From Candidatus Levyibacteriota bacterium (GTDB lineage: Bacteria; Patescibacteria; Microgenomatia; Levybacterales; UBA12049): DNA of 64,000 nucleotides. The stretch spans positions 372,001 to 436,000 of the forward strand of contig JAJDCG010000001.1 of assembly GCA_029260965.1 (NCBI GenBank), in the 5' to 3' direction. This document shows positions 1 through 7,513 of the stretch, piece by piece (position 1 is the stretch's first letter; every line of letters begins with the position of its first letter). Position numbers and translations under genes: made by a program. Below the pieces are notes generated by a model, which made no database searches, had not been told where the DNA came from, and saw only the letters and a program-made list of their open reading frames with translations.

Positions 1-512
1 AGCGAACAATTGGTGCAACACTTGGTGACAAATCTGTTGATAAGAGTCTTGTTGCAGGAGTAGTTGGGCTTATCGTGGTAGTTATTTTTATGATATTTAT
101 ATATGGGCGCTTGGGTGTTGTTGCCAGTCTTGCACTTTTGGTTTACACAATTGTGCTGTTGGCTGTTTTCCGAATTGTCCCAGTTACATTGACACTTGCA
201 GGTATAGCAGGTGTGATACTCTCAGTAGGAGTTGCGGTTGATGCTAATATTCTTATTTTTGAAAGAATGAAGGAAGAGGTTGGGCGAGGCAGATCGCTTG
301 ATTCAGCAGTTGATGTGGGTTTCTCAAGAGCCTGGCCATCAATCAGGGACTCAAATGCAGCTAGTCTAATCATCAGTACTATTCTTTATTATTTTGGGAC
401 CACTATTGTAAAAGGATTTGCCCTGACTCTGGCACTAGGCGTTATTGTCTCGATGTTCTCAGCGATTATGGTAACAAGAACCTTCTTGCGGGTTTTTTAT
501 CAAAGGAAATAA
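1..512 (+). CDS. secD: Protein translocase subunit SecD, C-terminal part (5' end outside window)
   Basis: The reading frame is open from base 3, so the gene begins before the window; only about 169 C-terminal residues are seen. They contain the polytopic RND-type membrane part of SecD, including the IGATLGD segment and the conserved VDANILIFERMKEE stretch, followed by further hydrophobic helices. SecD works with SecF in the inner membrane and uses the proton motive force to help SecYEG-driven export. The stop codon lies 4 nt before secF, so the two are one operon. The family call is secure; nothing can be said about the periplasmic P1 domain, which is missing. Confidence 0.95.
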   Translation, partial: RTIGATLGDKSVDKSLVAGVVGLIVVVIFMIFIYGRLGVVASLALLVYTIVLLAVFRIVPVTLTLAGIAGVILSVGVAVDANILIFERMKEEVGRGRSLDSAVDVGFSRAWPSIRDSNAASLIISTILYYFGTTIVKGFALTLALGVIVSMFSAIMVTRTFLRVFYQRK

Positions 513-516
513 ATAT

Positions 517-1425
517 ATGTTGAATATAATTGGAAAGAAAAAGTTATATTTTTGGATATCATTTCTCATGATTGTTCCAGGTGTGGTTTCGCTAGCTCTT
601 TTCGGTCTGAGACCTTCTATTGATTTTACGGGAGGATCCAGGCTGACATTTTCTTTTGCACGATTTGTGGATCAATCTGTTATCGATGATGTGAAGACTG
701 TTTTCGATGAACAAAGCATTGAAATAGTTACGTCGCAGCCATCAGAAAATAGTCTTATCATTAGGACAAAGCCTCTGGATGAAGGCAGTGAACAGCTAGT
801 GCTAACCAGGTTGAGAAAAGAGTATGAAGATGTGGGTCTTGAGCAGTTTGAGACAATAGGCCCTGTTATCGGACAGGAGACAACGTTGAATGCATTGTAT
901 GCAATTCTGATAGCATCAGTAATGATTGTTCTTTATATCGCCTGGTCTTTCCGTAATATACCAAAGCCATTGAGTAGTTTTAGATTTGGGTTGGTTGCAA
1001 TTTTTGCAGTGCTACATGATGTCTTATTGGTTGTAGGTATTTTTTCAATTCTGGGATATTTTTATCAGATTGAGATTGATAGTCTTTTTGTGACCGCGCT
1101 ATTAACTGTTGTGGGGTTTTCAGTTCATGACACTATCGTTGTTTTTGACAGGATAAGAGAAAATTTACGCTTGAGTGTTTCTTTACCTTTTGAACAGGTG
1201 GTTAATAATTCTATAATTCAGACAATGGTTCGTTCTGTTAATACATCATTCACAACACTTCTTGTACTTTTAACACTCTTTCTTTTTGGCGGAGACAGTA
1301 TTAGGTGGTTTGTTTTTGCTCTTTTTATTGGTATAGCAAGTGGTACCTACTCGTCCATTTTTACGGCAAGCCCACTTCTTGTGGTCTGGGAAAATTGGGA
1401 TAAAAAGCGGAAGAGAAATAGCTGA
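517..1425 (+). CDS. secF: Protein translocase subunit SecF
   Basis: 302 residues, a usual length for SecF. There is an N-terminal membrane helix, then the IDFTGGS motif (near residue 36), a small periplasmic domain, and five more membrane helices that begin at the GPVIGQE motif. The SVHDTIVVFDRIREN motif, diagnostic of SecF, lies in the second half. It partners SecD (4 nt upstream) in the accessory SecDF translocase complex. The gene ends 4 nt from the end of the convergent YqeY gene, so there is no room for a conventional terminator between them. Confidence 0.96.
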   Translation: MLNIIGKKKLYFWISFLMIVPGVVSLALFGLRPSIDFTGGSRLTFSFARFVDQSVIDDVKTVFDEQSIEIVTSQPSENSLIIRTKPLDEGSEQLVLTRLRKEYEDVGLEQFETIGPVIGQETTLNALYAILIASVMIVLYIAWSFRNIPKPLSSFRFGLVAIFAVLHDVLLVVGIFSILGYFYQIEIDSLFVTALLTVVGFSVHDTIVVFDRIRENLRLSVSLPFEQVVNNSIIQTMVRSVNTSFTTLLVLLTLFLFGGDSIRWFVFALFIGIASGTYSSIFTASPLLVVWENWDKKRKRNS

Positions 1426-1429
1426 TAGT

Positions 1430-1882
1430 TTAAAATCCCAGCTCTTCTCGTACAATTTTTGATACAATTGCACCGTCGGCTTTTCCTTTAGTATTGGGCA
1501 TGAGAACACCCATTACTTTTCCCATATCAGATTGGTTTTTTGCACCTGTTTTTGTTATTGCATCTTTAACTAAGTCTCTGATTTCTCCTTCATTCATTTG
1601 TTCTGGTAAATATTTTTGGAGTATCAAGAGCTCTCTTTTTTCCTTCTCGACCAGTTCATGACGTCCCGCTTTTTCAAATTCTATTATTGCATCGCGTCTC
1701 TGCTTTGCTTCTTTTTGGATAACGATCATTACATCTTCATCAGTTGCAGTATAGCCAGCACCACCTTTTTGCGTTTCATAATACCCGATCGCTGATATTA
1801 ACATGCGAAGAACGGAGGTTCTTATCTGATCTTTTTCTAGCATTGCTGTTTTGAGTTCGCTTTGTAAATCGCTTTTTGTCAT
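1430..1882 (-). CDS. GatB/YqeY domain protein
   Basis: 150 residues matching the stand-alone YqeY family, which is homologous to the C-terminal tRNA-binding part of GatB in the tRNA-dependent amidotransferase. The family pattern is visible: an N-terminal helical part with MLEKDQIRTSVLRMLISAI, a KEAKQRRDAIIEFEKAGR stretch, EQKYLPEQM-like residues, and the C-terminal GKVMGVLMP...KGKADGAIVSKIVREEL. The molecular role of YqeY is not established; it is likely linked to tRNA or indirect Gln/Asn-tRNA synthesis, in keeping with the GluRS, archaeal-type AspRS and tRNA-Gln here. An extended -10 lies just upstream of the start. Confidence 0.9.
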   Translation of the reverse strand: MTKSDLQSELKTAMLEKDQIRTSVLRMLISAIGYYETQKGGAGYTATDEDVMIVIQKEAKQRRDAIIEFEKAGRHELVEKEKRELLILQKYLPEQMNEGEIRDLVKDAITKTGAKNQSDMGKVMGVLMPNTKGKADGAIVSKIVREELGF

Positions 1883-1891
1883 GTCAATATA

Positions 1892-1900
1892 ATTATAGCA
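1892..1900 (-). promoter_or_regulatory. Extended -10 promoter for the YqeY gene
   Basis: On the minus strand the bases read TGCTATAAT, a perfect extended -10. It ends 9 nt before the ATG at 1882, so the predicted 5' leader is only a few nucleotides. No good -35 is seen, as is usual for extended -10 promoters. Confidence 0.6.
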
Positions 1901-1981
1901 TATTGCCTAATAGACCTTGTATTCTTGTATGAGTAAAATTAGACTTTTTAAAGCAAGACTTAAGAGAAAAAAAGATTTTGA

Positions 1982-2656
1982 TTATTCTTTTATTACGTAG
2001 CCGAAGCCGCGAGCGGAGTGGATGAGTTTTTTATCAAATCCTGAGTCAATCTTTTTTCTGAGATAGCCGATATAAACATCAACAACTCTTGTTTCAACAT
2101 CGGTAGAGTAAAGCCAGATGCGACTCAGGATCATTTCACGGGTTAAGATACGTCCCTTATTACTCATTAGATATTTGAGTAGCTTGAATTCTTGTGGTGT
2201 GAGTTGTATGTTTTTGTTAGCTCTTTTTACCTCAAGTGTTCTGTCGTCCAGTTCGAGATCAGCAATCTTAAGCATTGCACCTGAACTACCATCTGTTTTC
2301 TTTAGTCGTGCTTTTACTCTAGCGAGTAGCTCGTCTGCATTGAATGGTTTTGTTATATAATCGTCTGCTCCTATCTCAAAATTACTCAAGATATCATTTA
2401 TAGAGTCTTTAGCAGTTAGTATGATGATGGGTACATCTTTGTGTTTTTTACGGATTTCTGTAGTTACTGCACTACCAGTCATTGAGGGAAGTCCAAGATC
2501 CATGATAACTAAATCTGGAACTGTTTTTTTGAAGAAATCTAACGCCTGTAATCCGTCTGATACAGAGTGGGCTGCGTAGCCGTTATCAAGAAGCATTTCT
2601 TTTATGAAATCTCTTATTGTGTCATCGTCTTCAACTACCAGAATTGATTCAGCCAT
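1982..2656 (-). CDS. OmpR/PhoB-family response regulator
   Basis: 224 residues with two domains. The receiver domain (about 1-120) has the acidic pocket EDDD (9-12), the phosphoacceptor Asp53 in VIMDLG, Thr81 and Lys103 (TKPF). The winged-helix domain (about 128-224) includes LTPQEFKLLKYL, the recognition region with TRVVDVYIGYLRKKI, and the terminal wing HSARGFGYVIKE. It should act as a phosphorylation-controlled transcription factor. No histidine kinase gene lies in the window, so it is an orphan here. It has its own promoter and starts 58 nt beyond the end of purA on the same strand. Confidence 0.94.
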   Translation of the reverse strand: MAESILVVEDDDTIRDFIKEMLLDNGYAAHSVSDGLQALDFFKKTVPDLVIMDLGLPSMTGSAVTTEIRKKHKDVPIIILTAKDSINDILSNFEIGADDYITKPFNADELLARVKARLKKTDGSSGAMLKIADLELDDRTLEVKRANKNIQLTPQEFKLLKYLMSNKGRILTREMILSRIWLYSTDVETRVVDVYIGYLRKKIDSGFDKKLIHSARGFGYVIKE

Positions 2657-2667
2657 AAACTCAAAGC

Positions 2668-2697
2668 ATTATATCAGGAGAATTGTAAGAAAGGCAA
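2668..2697 (-). promoter_or_regulatory. Promoter of the response regulator gene
   Basis: The minus strand has TTGCCT (2692-2697), an 18-nt spacer, and TATAAT (2668-2673). The -10 ends 11 nt before the ATG at 2656, which predicts a very short leader. The same TTGCCT -35 is found before tRNA-Glu. Confidence 0.6.
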
Positions 2698-2714
2698 GTA
2701 TTAGTAATGTATAT

Positions 2715-3986
2715 TTAGCGTGTGATCATTGCAGATCTTTCAGGTCCTGTTGATATGTACTTTATGTTTACTCCGATGATGTTTTCGATTTCCTCTACAT
2801 ATTTCTTTGCGTTTGCAGGGAGATCGTTGTAATTAACTATGCCTCTGGTTTTTTCCATCCATCCAGTGATAGATTTATATATAGGTTTTACTCTCTCTAA
2901 AAATACAGCATCACCATCGTAATAATTTGCAGGTTTTTCATCTACTGTATAGCCTGTGCAGATTTTTATTTCTTCGAAGCTATCTAATACGTCTAGTTTG
3001 GTTAGTGCAATTTCAGTAAAGCCGTTTAGTTCCTTTGCGAAACGTACGAGTTCAGCATCAAACCATCCGCAGCGTCTGGGGCGACCAGTTGTCGCTCCAA
3101 ACTCATCTCCTTCTTTCTGTAGTCTTTCTCCATCACTGTCTAGTAGCTCTGTGGGGAAGGGTCCAGCACCAACACGGGTTGTGTAGGCTTTTACAATTCC
3201 GATTGAGTTTTTGATTTTTTGGGGGAGTATGCCTGACCCGGCATTTATACCTCCAGGAATTATGTTTGATGCAGTAACAAACGGATAAGTACCCCAGTCA
3301 TTGTCAAGGAATACGCCGTGTGCTCCGACCAAGAGAATGTTTTTATCATTCTTTATAGCCTCTTGAAATACAGGGAAAAGCTCCTTAACAAAAGGAATTA
3401 TTTTTTCTCTGAGTGAAAAATACTGCTTTTCAATGTCTAATTGGTTGAGCGGTTTTCCTCCAAGCGCTTTGATAATCTTATTTTTTATTAACAGTTGGGT
3501 TTCAAGTTTTTCGGAGAATTGATTTTTATTGATTAGATCATAGATTCTGATTCCATGATAACTGACTTTATCTGCGTAGACTGGTCCTATTCCACGTCCT
3601 GTTGTACCTGTTTTATTTCTTCCTTTGGCTTCTTCGTAAAGCTTGTCAAGGATCTTGTGATAGGGAAGTATCAGATGACAACGTGGGGAAATATAAAGCT
3701 TGTCATTTAATTTTAGTCCTGCTTTTTCTATGCTTTCGATCTCATTGGACAATACTTCAAGATCTATAACAACACCGTTTGCTATACATGCTTTTGAGTT
3801 TGGTGAGAAAACACCTGAAGGTATAAGATGCAGTGGAAATTTTCCGTAGTCATTTATTACAGTATTTCCAGCGTTGTTGCCTCCATTGTAGCGGATAACA
3901 AAATCAGAATTTTCTGATAAAGCATCAATTATTTTTCCTTTTCCTTCATCACCCCATTGGGCACCCACAGCGATTGATACAGGCAT
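2715..3986 (-). CDS. purA: Adenylosuccinate synthetase
   Basis: 423 residues, the normal length for PurA, which joins IMP and aspartate with GTP to make adenylosuccinate in AMP synthesis. The N-terminal GTP-binding loop GAQWGDEGKGK is intact, followed by NGGNNAGNTV (residues about 35-44), the TGTTGRGIGPVYADK segment (about 128-142), the GAHGVFLDNDWGTYPFVTAS segment and the C-terminal TKLDVLD base-recognition motif. No other purine gene is adjacent, so it may serve salvage of IMP. The start is the conserved MPVSIAVGAQWG. Confidence 0.97.
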   Translation of the reverse strand: MPVSIAVGAQWGDEGKGKIIDALSENSDFVIRYNGGNNAGNTVINDYGKFPLHLIPSGVFSPNSKACIANGVVIDLEVLSNEIESIEKAGLKLNDKLYISPRCHLILPYHKILDKLYEEAKGRNKTGTTGRGIGPVYADKVSYHGIRIYDLINKNQFSEKLETQLLIKNKIIKALGGKPLNQLDIEKQYFSLREKIIPFVKELFPVFQEAIKNDKNILLVGAHGVFLDNDWGTYPFVTASNIIPGGINAGSGILPQKIKNSIGIVKAYTTRVGAGPFPTELLDSDGERLQKEGDEFGATTGRPRRCGWFDAELVRFAKELNGFTEIALTKLDVLDSFEEIKICTGYTVDEKPANYYDGDAVFLERVKPIYKSITGWMEKTRGIVNYNDLPANAKKYVEEIENIIGVNIKYISTGPERSAMITR

Positions 3987-4027
3987 GGTATGAGTTTAGC
4001 TAAGTAATGAAATAAAATCAAGGAGAA

Positions 4028-4158
4028 TTAAAGCTTTTTAGAGTGTCCAGCAATGTTGATTGTTACCTCAATTCCCTGTGATTCTTTTTTGCAAAAAAGG
4101 TATTTTATGTCAGCGTTTTTCTGCAGTGTTTTTCAAGACTTGGGGTGAGGTCTTTCAT
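4028..4158 (-). pseudogene. Possible frameshifted small ORF between purA and ribE
   Basis: In this 254-nt gap the minus strand holds two overlapping open stretches in different frames. One starts at an ATG (4158) and reads MKDLTPSLEKHCRK before soon stopping. The other continues in a second frame through LQKNADIKYLFCKKE to end in GHSKKL at 4028. A single indel near 4115 would join them into about 43 residues. It may be a decayed gene, a sequencing indel or chance; I recognise no family. Confidence 0.22.
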
Positions 4159-4240
4159 GGCAACTGGTTTTGATAATCGCTACTGAAAGATTTTTTATGC
4201 TTCTATTTTGGATAGGAGATTTTTTGTTTTTTGAGCATGA

Positions 4241-4819
4241 TTATTTATTTACCAATTTTTCAATATATTTTGCAAGTACATCTATTTCTATATTGACCAA
4301 GTCATCGATTTTTGCTTTGTGCAACATTGTTTTCATCCACGTATGAGGTATGATGCCGATTGTAAAATAGTTTTTTCCGATATCTATAACTGTGAGTGAA
4401 ATTCCATTTATTGCTACAGAGCCTTTGGGTACTAGATATTTTAAGAGTTTCTTATCACCTGTAAATGTAAAAATACTACTGTTGCCATCTTTTGTAATTT
4501 TCAATATTTTGCCTACACCATCAACATGTCCCTGGACTATGTGTCCAGATAGTAGAGTATCAGGGGTTGCAGGTAGTTCTAGATTTACAAGATCGCGTTT
4601 TGAAAGGGTACCGATGTTTGTTTTCTTTTCGGTTTCAGGCATAAAATCGATTGAAAAATCTGTGTTTGAAAACTCTGTAACGGTGAGGCAGATTCCATTT
4701 ATCGAGATACTTGATCCTGTCTTGAGTTTTTGTAATAATTTTTTCTCAGTTGATATAGTCAGTTTTCCATTTTGTTTATCAACAACTTTTCCAAGTTGTT
4801 CTATGATGCCTGTGAACAT
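4241..4819 (-). CDS. ribE: Riboflavin synthase, alpha subunit
   Basis: 192 residues starting at the conserved MFTGIIEQLG; an upstream in-frame ATG would add 12 residues but would run into the preceding gene, so the MFTG start is chosen. The protein is two tandem lumazine-binding (beta-barrel) repeats: residues 1 to about 95, with SISINGICLTV and GHIVQGHVDGVG, then about 96 to 192 with SVAINGISLTV. It dismutates two 6,7-dimethyl-8-ribityllumazine molecules to riboflavin. No ribD, ribBA or ribH is present. The start is 7 nt after the NRAMP gene, so the two are probably cotranscribed. Confidence 0.93.
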   Translation of the reverse strand: MFTGIIEQLGKVVDKQNGKLTISTEKKLLQKLKTGSSISINGICLTVTEFSNTDFSIDFMPETEKKTNIGTLSKRDLVNLELPATPDTLLSGHIVQGHVDGVGKILKITKDGNSSIFTFTGDKKLLKYLVPKGSVAINGISLTVIDIGKNYFTIGIIPHTWMKTMLHKAKIDDLVNIEIDVLAKYIEKLVNK

Positions 4820-4826
4820 AGAGGTA

Positions 4827-6179
4827 TTATACAAAGAAAGATATGATTGTCGCAATGCCGGCAGCAGTCATAACTATAGTTATAAAAAAACCAAGAAAAG
4901 ATATGACAGGGTGATTTATTCTCTCCTTGACTACTTTTTTATTATTGGTCATCTGGACGATTAAGAAAAGTATAACTGGTGCGACAAGCCCATTGACAAC
5001 AGCGGAATAGATAAGAAGTTTAATTGGATCAAATCCGAGGAAATTAATATCCATTGCTAATATCATTGAGAGTATGATTACACCATAAAACGGTCTTGCC
5101 TGGTGAAGTGTACGGAAAAGCCCTGAGCGCCATTTGAAGCTTTCGGCAACAGTGTATGCTGCAGAGCCTGCGAGAATTGGGACTGAGAGCAGTCCTGTTC
5201 CGATTATTCCTATGGAAAAGAGCAAAAAAGCATATTCTCCTGCAAGAGGTCTGAGTGCACGGGCTGCATCTGATGCTGTATTTATAGAATGGATTCCGTT
5301 TGAGAACAGAACTGCTGCAGTTGTCGCGATTATGGAGAACATGACAGCATTTGAGATAAACATCCCAGTCCAGACATCTATCCGCATTTTGCGTACTTCC
5401 TCGTTTGTTGTCTCTGATCTGAGTCTAATTGACGTCTTACCATGTTGTATTTCTTCTTCTATTTCATGTGATGTCTGCCAGAAAAAAAGATAGGGCGATA
5501 TGGTTGTTCCCAGAATTGCAGTTACAATAAATATTTGGTCTTTTGTGAATTGGAATGATGGGATTAGGGCATGATGGATTAGGAGTCTTGGGTCAATTCT
5601 TACCAAGAAAGCTGTTATTACATAAGAAAAAAGTACAAGCACTAGATACTTTAGATATCTGGCGTATTTTTCGTAGGGCGTGAAGATTTGTAAACCTAGA
5701 CAAAGGAAGCTAAAAAAAACTACCAGAACAGGAAAATTCATACTCGGATAAATAAGGCGTGTTGCTTCACTCATGGCGCCGATGTTTGCTGCGATGTTAA
5801 GTGTGTTTGCGCCAAAAAGTAGGGCTGCTGTTATATAGAGTACCCATCTGGGATAATTTATTCTGATATTTCCAGCAAGTCCGCGTCCTGTTGTGAGGCC
5901 GATTCTAGCGCACATTTCCTGAACAATAGACATCAGAGGAAAGGTAAAAATAGACATCCATAGGAACTGAAATCCATACTTAGCACCAGTTTGTGAATAT
6001 GTTGCGATTCCAGAAGGATCATCGTCAGCAGCTCCTGTAACAAATCCTGGTCCAAGTCCTCGCCAGAATCCACGGGCTCGAGTAAAGCTCCTGCCTTTGC
6101 CAAGTTTTTTACCTGCCTCAATTCCCTTTTCAAGCATGATGGATGAACCCTCTGCCAATTCTTCAATTTCTTTTTCCAT
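4827..6179 (-). CDS. NRAMP-family divalent metal transporter with variant site
   Basis: 450 residues with about eleven membrane helices and the NRAMP (SLC11) fold pattern. After a 35-residue charged N-terminus comes FVTGAADDDPSGIATYSQTG: the helix-1 metal motif that is DPGN in Mn/Fe transporters reads DPSG here. The helix-6 motif, usually MPH, reads SPY (GTTISPYLFFWQ), followed by an acidic helix HEIEEEIQ. Such substitutions are known in NRAMP-related clades with other substrate ranges, including Mg2+ transporters, so the substrate is open. It is the first gene of a unit with ribE. The start could also be one of the internal Met codons at residues 15 or so. Confidence 0.9.
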   Translation of the reverse strand: MEKEIEELAEGSSIMLEKGIEAGKKLGKGRSFTRARGFWRGLGPGFVTGAADDDPSGIATYSQTGAKYGFQFLWMSIFTFPLMSIVQEMCARIGLTTGRGLAGNIRINYPRWVLYITAALLFGANTLNIAANIGAMSEATRLIYPSMNFPVLVVFFSFLCLGLQIFTPYEKYARYLKYLVLVLFSYVITAFLVRIDPRLLIHHALIPSFQFTKDQIFIVTAILGTTISPYLFFWQTSHEIEEEIQHGKTSIRLRSETTNEEVRKMRIDVWTGMFISNAVMFSIIATTAAVLFSNGIHSINTASDAARALRPLAGEYAFLLFSIGIIGTGLLSVPILAGSAAYTVAESFKWRSGLFRTLHQARPFYGVIILSMILAMDINFLGFDPIKLLIYSAVVNGLVAPVILFLIVQMTNNKKVVKERINHPVISFLGFFITIVMTAAGIATIISFFV

Positions 6180-6260
6180 ATATTAATTAAGACGATTTTT
6201 AACAATTTTGGCAATAGTCTTTTGAATACTTGCTATATATTGTGAGGCACTATGTGTGTC

Positions 6261-6289
6261 TTGACTTAATTTAATTAAACAAGTTAAAT
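6261..6289 (+). promoter_or_regulatory. Promoter of the cupredoxin gene
   Basis: TTGACT (6261-6266), 17-nt spacer, TTAAAT (6284-6289). The expected transcription start is about 8 nt before the ATG at 6304. It lies in the 124-nt divergent gap shared with the NRAMP gene. Confidence 0.5.
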
Positions 6290-6303
6290 ATTAACAGCGG
6301 TTT

Positions 6304-6675
6304 ATGAATAAAAAAGTTGGCATCGCTCTAGGATTGATAATCGTTTTATCAGGAATCGGTTTTTTTGTAAATAGCCCAACCACAACCTCCGACTCCTCAA
6401 TAACAGCAGAAGATATACCAGAGAATACAGTAATTATCAAAGATTTTAAATTTAACCCTCCTAAATTAACTGTAAAAAAGGGTACTACAGTAACTTTTAT
6501 AAATGAGGATGTGGCTCAGCACAATGCAGTGGACGATGATGAAAAACCCGCAGGTCCTGATGGTCCGTTGCTTCTCAAGGGAAAAAAATATGAATACACC
6601 CCAACTGAAACTGGAGAATTTAACTATCATTGCGCGCCTCATCCATTTATGAAGGGCAGAATTGAGGTAATCTAA
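6304..6675 (+). CDS. Secreted plastocyanin/azurin-like cupredoxin
   Basis: 123 residues. An N-terminal hydrophobic segment (about 5-22) acts as signal peptide or membrane anchor, followed by a Ser/Thr-rich linker. The cupredoxin domain (about 38-123) has the type-1 copper ligands: a His in AQHNAV and, at the C-terminus, the Cys-x-x-His-x-x-Met set in YHCAPHPFM. It would be an extracytoplasmic electron carrier or copper-binding protein. It is followed after 30 nt by a DUF4383-like membrane protein with a strong ribosome-binding site, so the pair is probably cotranscribed. No terminal oxidase is nearby, and its redox partner is unknown. Confidence 0.88.
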   Translation: MNKKVGIALGLIIVLSGIGFFVNSPTTTSDSSITAEDIPENTVIIKDFKFNPPKLTVKKGTTVTFINEDVAQHNAVDDDEKPAGPDGPLLLKGKKYEYTPTETGEFNYHCAPHPFMKGRIEVI

Positions 6676-6705
6676 TAGAGAGTAAAGAGAGGGGGTGAAT
6701 AAAAC

Positions 6706-7080
6706 ATGAATGTTAAATCAGTATCAATGTGGGTTGGTGTTTTTTTCCTGGTATTAGGAATTATCGGGTTTGTCCCAGCTCTTACTCCAGACGGATTAGT
6801 GCTTGGTCTTTTCCTGGTTGACCCATTGCACAATATCGTCCATATATTGACAGGTGTAGTAGCAGTTTTTGCTGCAATGTCTAGTGTAAATGCTGCCAAA
6901 GTCTATTTTCAGGTTTTTGGAGTAGTCTATGCGTTAGTTACGGTTCTTGGATTTATGACTGGAACAGGATTATTTGGTCTCTTGCCAGTAAATCTAGCCG
7001 ATAACGTATTCCATCTAGCTGTAACAGCTGTATATTTATACTATGGATTTGGAGGATCAAGTTCTTCAGCAAAAGCCTAG
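6706..7080 (+). CDS. DUF4383-like four-helix membrane protein
   Basis: 124 residues with four hydrophobic helices. Conserved polar positions inside them, LHNIVHILTG in helix 2 and LADNVFHLAV in helix 4, match the DUF4383 family. The C-terminus is a Ser-rich tail. The start is fixed by a strong Shine-Dalgarno sequence (AGGGGGTGA) 7 nt upstream, which contrasts with the leaderless-looking starts elsewhere in the window and supports translation from an internal position in the cupredoxin operon. Function unknown; the paired His residues in membrane helices next to a copper protein are suggestive only. Confidence 0.8.
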   Translation: MNVKSVSMWVGVFFLVLGIIGFVPALTPDGLVLGLFLVDPLHNIVHILTGVVAVFAAMSSVNAAKVYFQVFGVVYALVTVLGFMTGTGLFGLLPVNLADNVFHLAVTAVYLYYGFGGSSSSAKA

Positions 7081-7090
7081 TGGATTTTTT

Positions 7091-7129
7091 AGTAAGCGGT
7101 CTGTTCTCAAAAGGAACAGATCGCTTATT
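7091..7129. terminator. Hairpin between convergent genes
   Basis: A 16-bp stem with a 7-nt loop (arms 7091-7106 and 7114-7129; core AAGCGGTCTGTTC against GAACAGATCGCTT, with two G-U pairs). It sits in the 66-nt gap between the DUF4383 gene and the convergent 96-residue gene. There is no clean T-run on either side, so it may be a bidirectional terminator or an mRNA 3'-end stabiliser. Confidence 0.6.
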
Positions 7130-7146
7130 TAGTGTTGGGTTGATAC

Positions 7147-7437
7147 TTATTTCTCAGTTTTCACAGTAGGCCAACCGTGCGGATTTGAAGGAGTTATAGG
7201 ACCGTGATGTATTTCAGTATTAGGTCTGTTGGCAGAATTCATTATTTCTTCAGTCAATTTTTCGCGAATGTTAGTTGGGGAGTTAGCTATCATCTTTTCT
7301 ATGTTTTTAATTTGCTGTTGTGCGTCTTCGGGAGTTAGCCCAGCAGTTATTTTTCTTTCCCTCACCTTTTCCAATGCATCCTTGAGAGTCTTGACTGGTT
7401 CATTTATGGTAATTGTTGATTCTGGGCTTTCTGGCAT
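7147..7437 (-). CDS. Hypothetical small hydrophilic protein
   Basis: 96 residues, rich in charged and polar residues, with no membrane segment or signal peptide. The middle (about 15-70) should be helical, with a KTLKDALEKVRERK stretch and a NIEKMIANSPTNIREKLTEEI stretch; the tail is His/Pro-rich (IHHGPITPSNPHGWP). I do not recognise the family. A TATAAT sits at 7447-7452 on the minus strand, 9 nt before the ATG, so it is expressed alone with almost no leader. The convergent hairpin next to it supports a real gene. Confidence 0.6.
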   Translation of the reverse strand: MPESPESTITINEPVKTLKDALEKVRERKITAGLTPEDAQQQIKNIEKMIANSPTNIREKLTEEIMNSANRPNTEIHHGPITPSNPHGWPTVKTEK

Positions 7438-7446
7438 GATAAATCT

Positions 7447-7452
7447 ATTATA
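7447..7452 (-). promoter_or_regulatory. -10 box of the 96-residue protein gene
   Basis: Minus-strand TATAAT ending 9 nt before the ATG at 7437. No clear -35 is seen. Confidence 0.45.
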
Positions 7453-7467
7453 GAAGCTTATTTATTC

Positions 7468-7497
7468 TTGTCAAGGCTGGATGGTAAATGATATGAT
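7468..7497 (+). promoter_or_regulatory. Promoter of aspS
   Basis: TTGTCA (7468-7473), 18-nt spacer, TATGAT (7492-7497). The predicted start of transcription is near 7504. That lies downstream of the first possible ATG (7481) and so favours translation from the ATG at 7514. Confidence 0.5.
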
Positions 7498-7513
7498 GTT
7501 TGCGGTAGATATT

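Noticed and set aside
4392..4964. 190-codon plus-strand ORF across ribE and the NRAMP gene end
   Set aside because: It is antisense to two well-recognised genes, has no start signal, and its translation is a low-complexity shadow rich in Ser and Phe.
7481..7513. Earlier aspS start
   Set aside because: It precedes the predicted transcription start of the TTGTCA/TATGAT promoter, and the added residues match nothing in AspRS.
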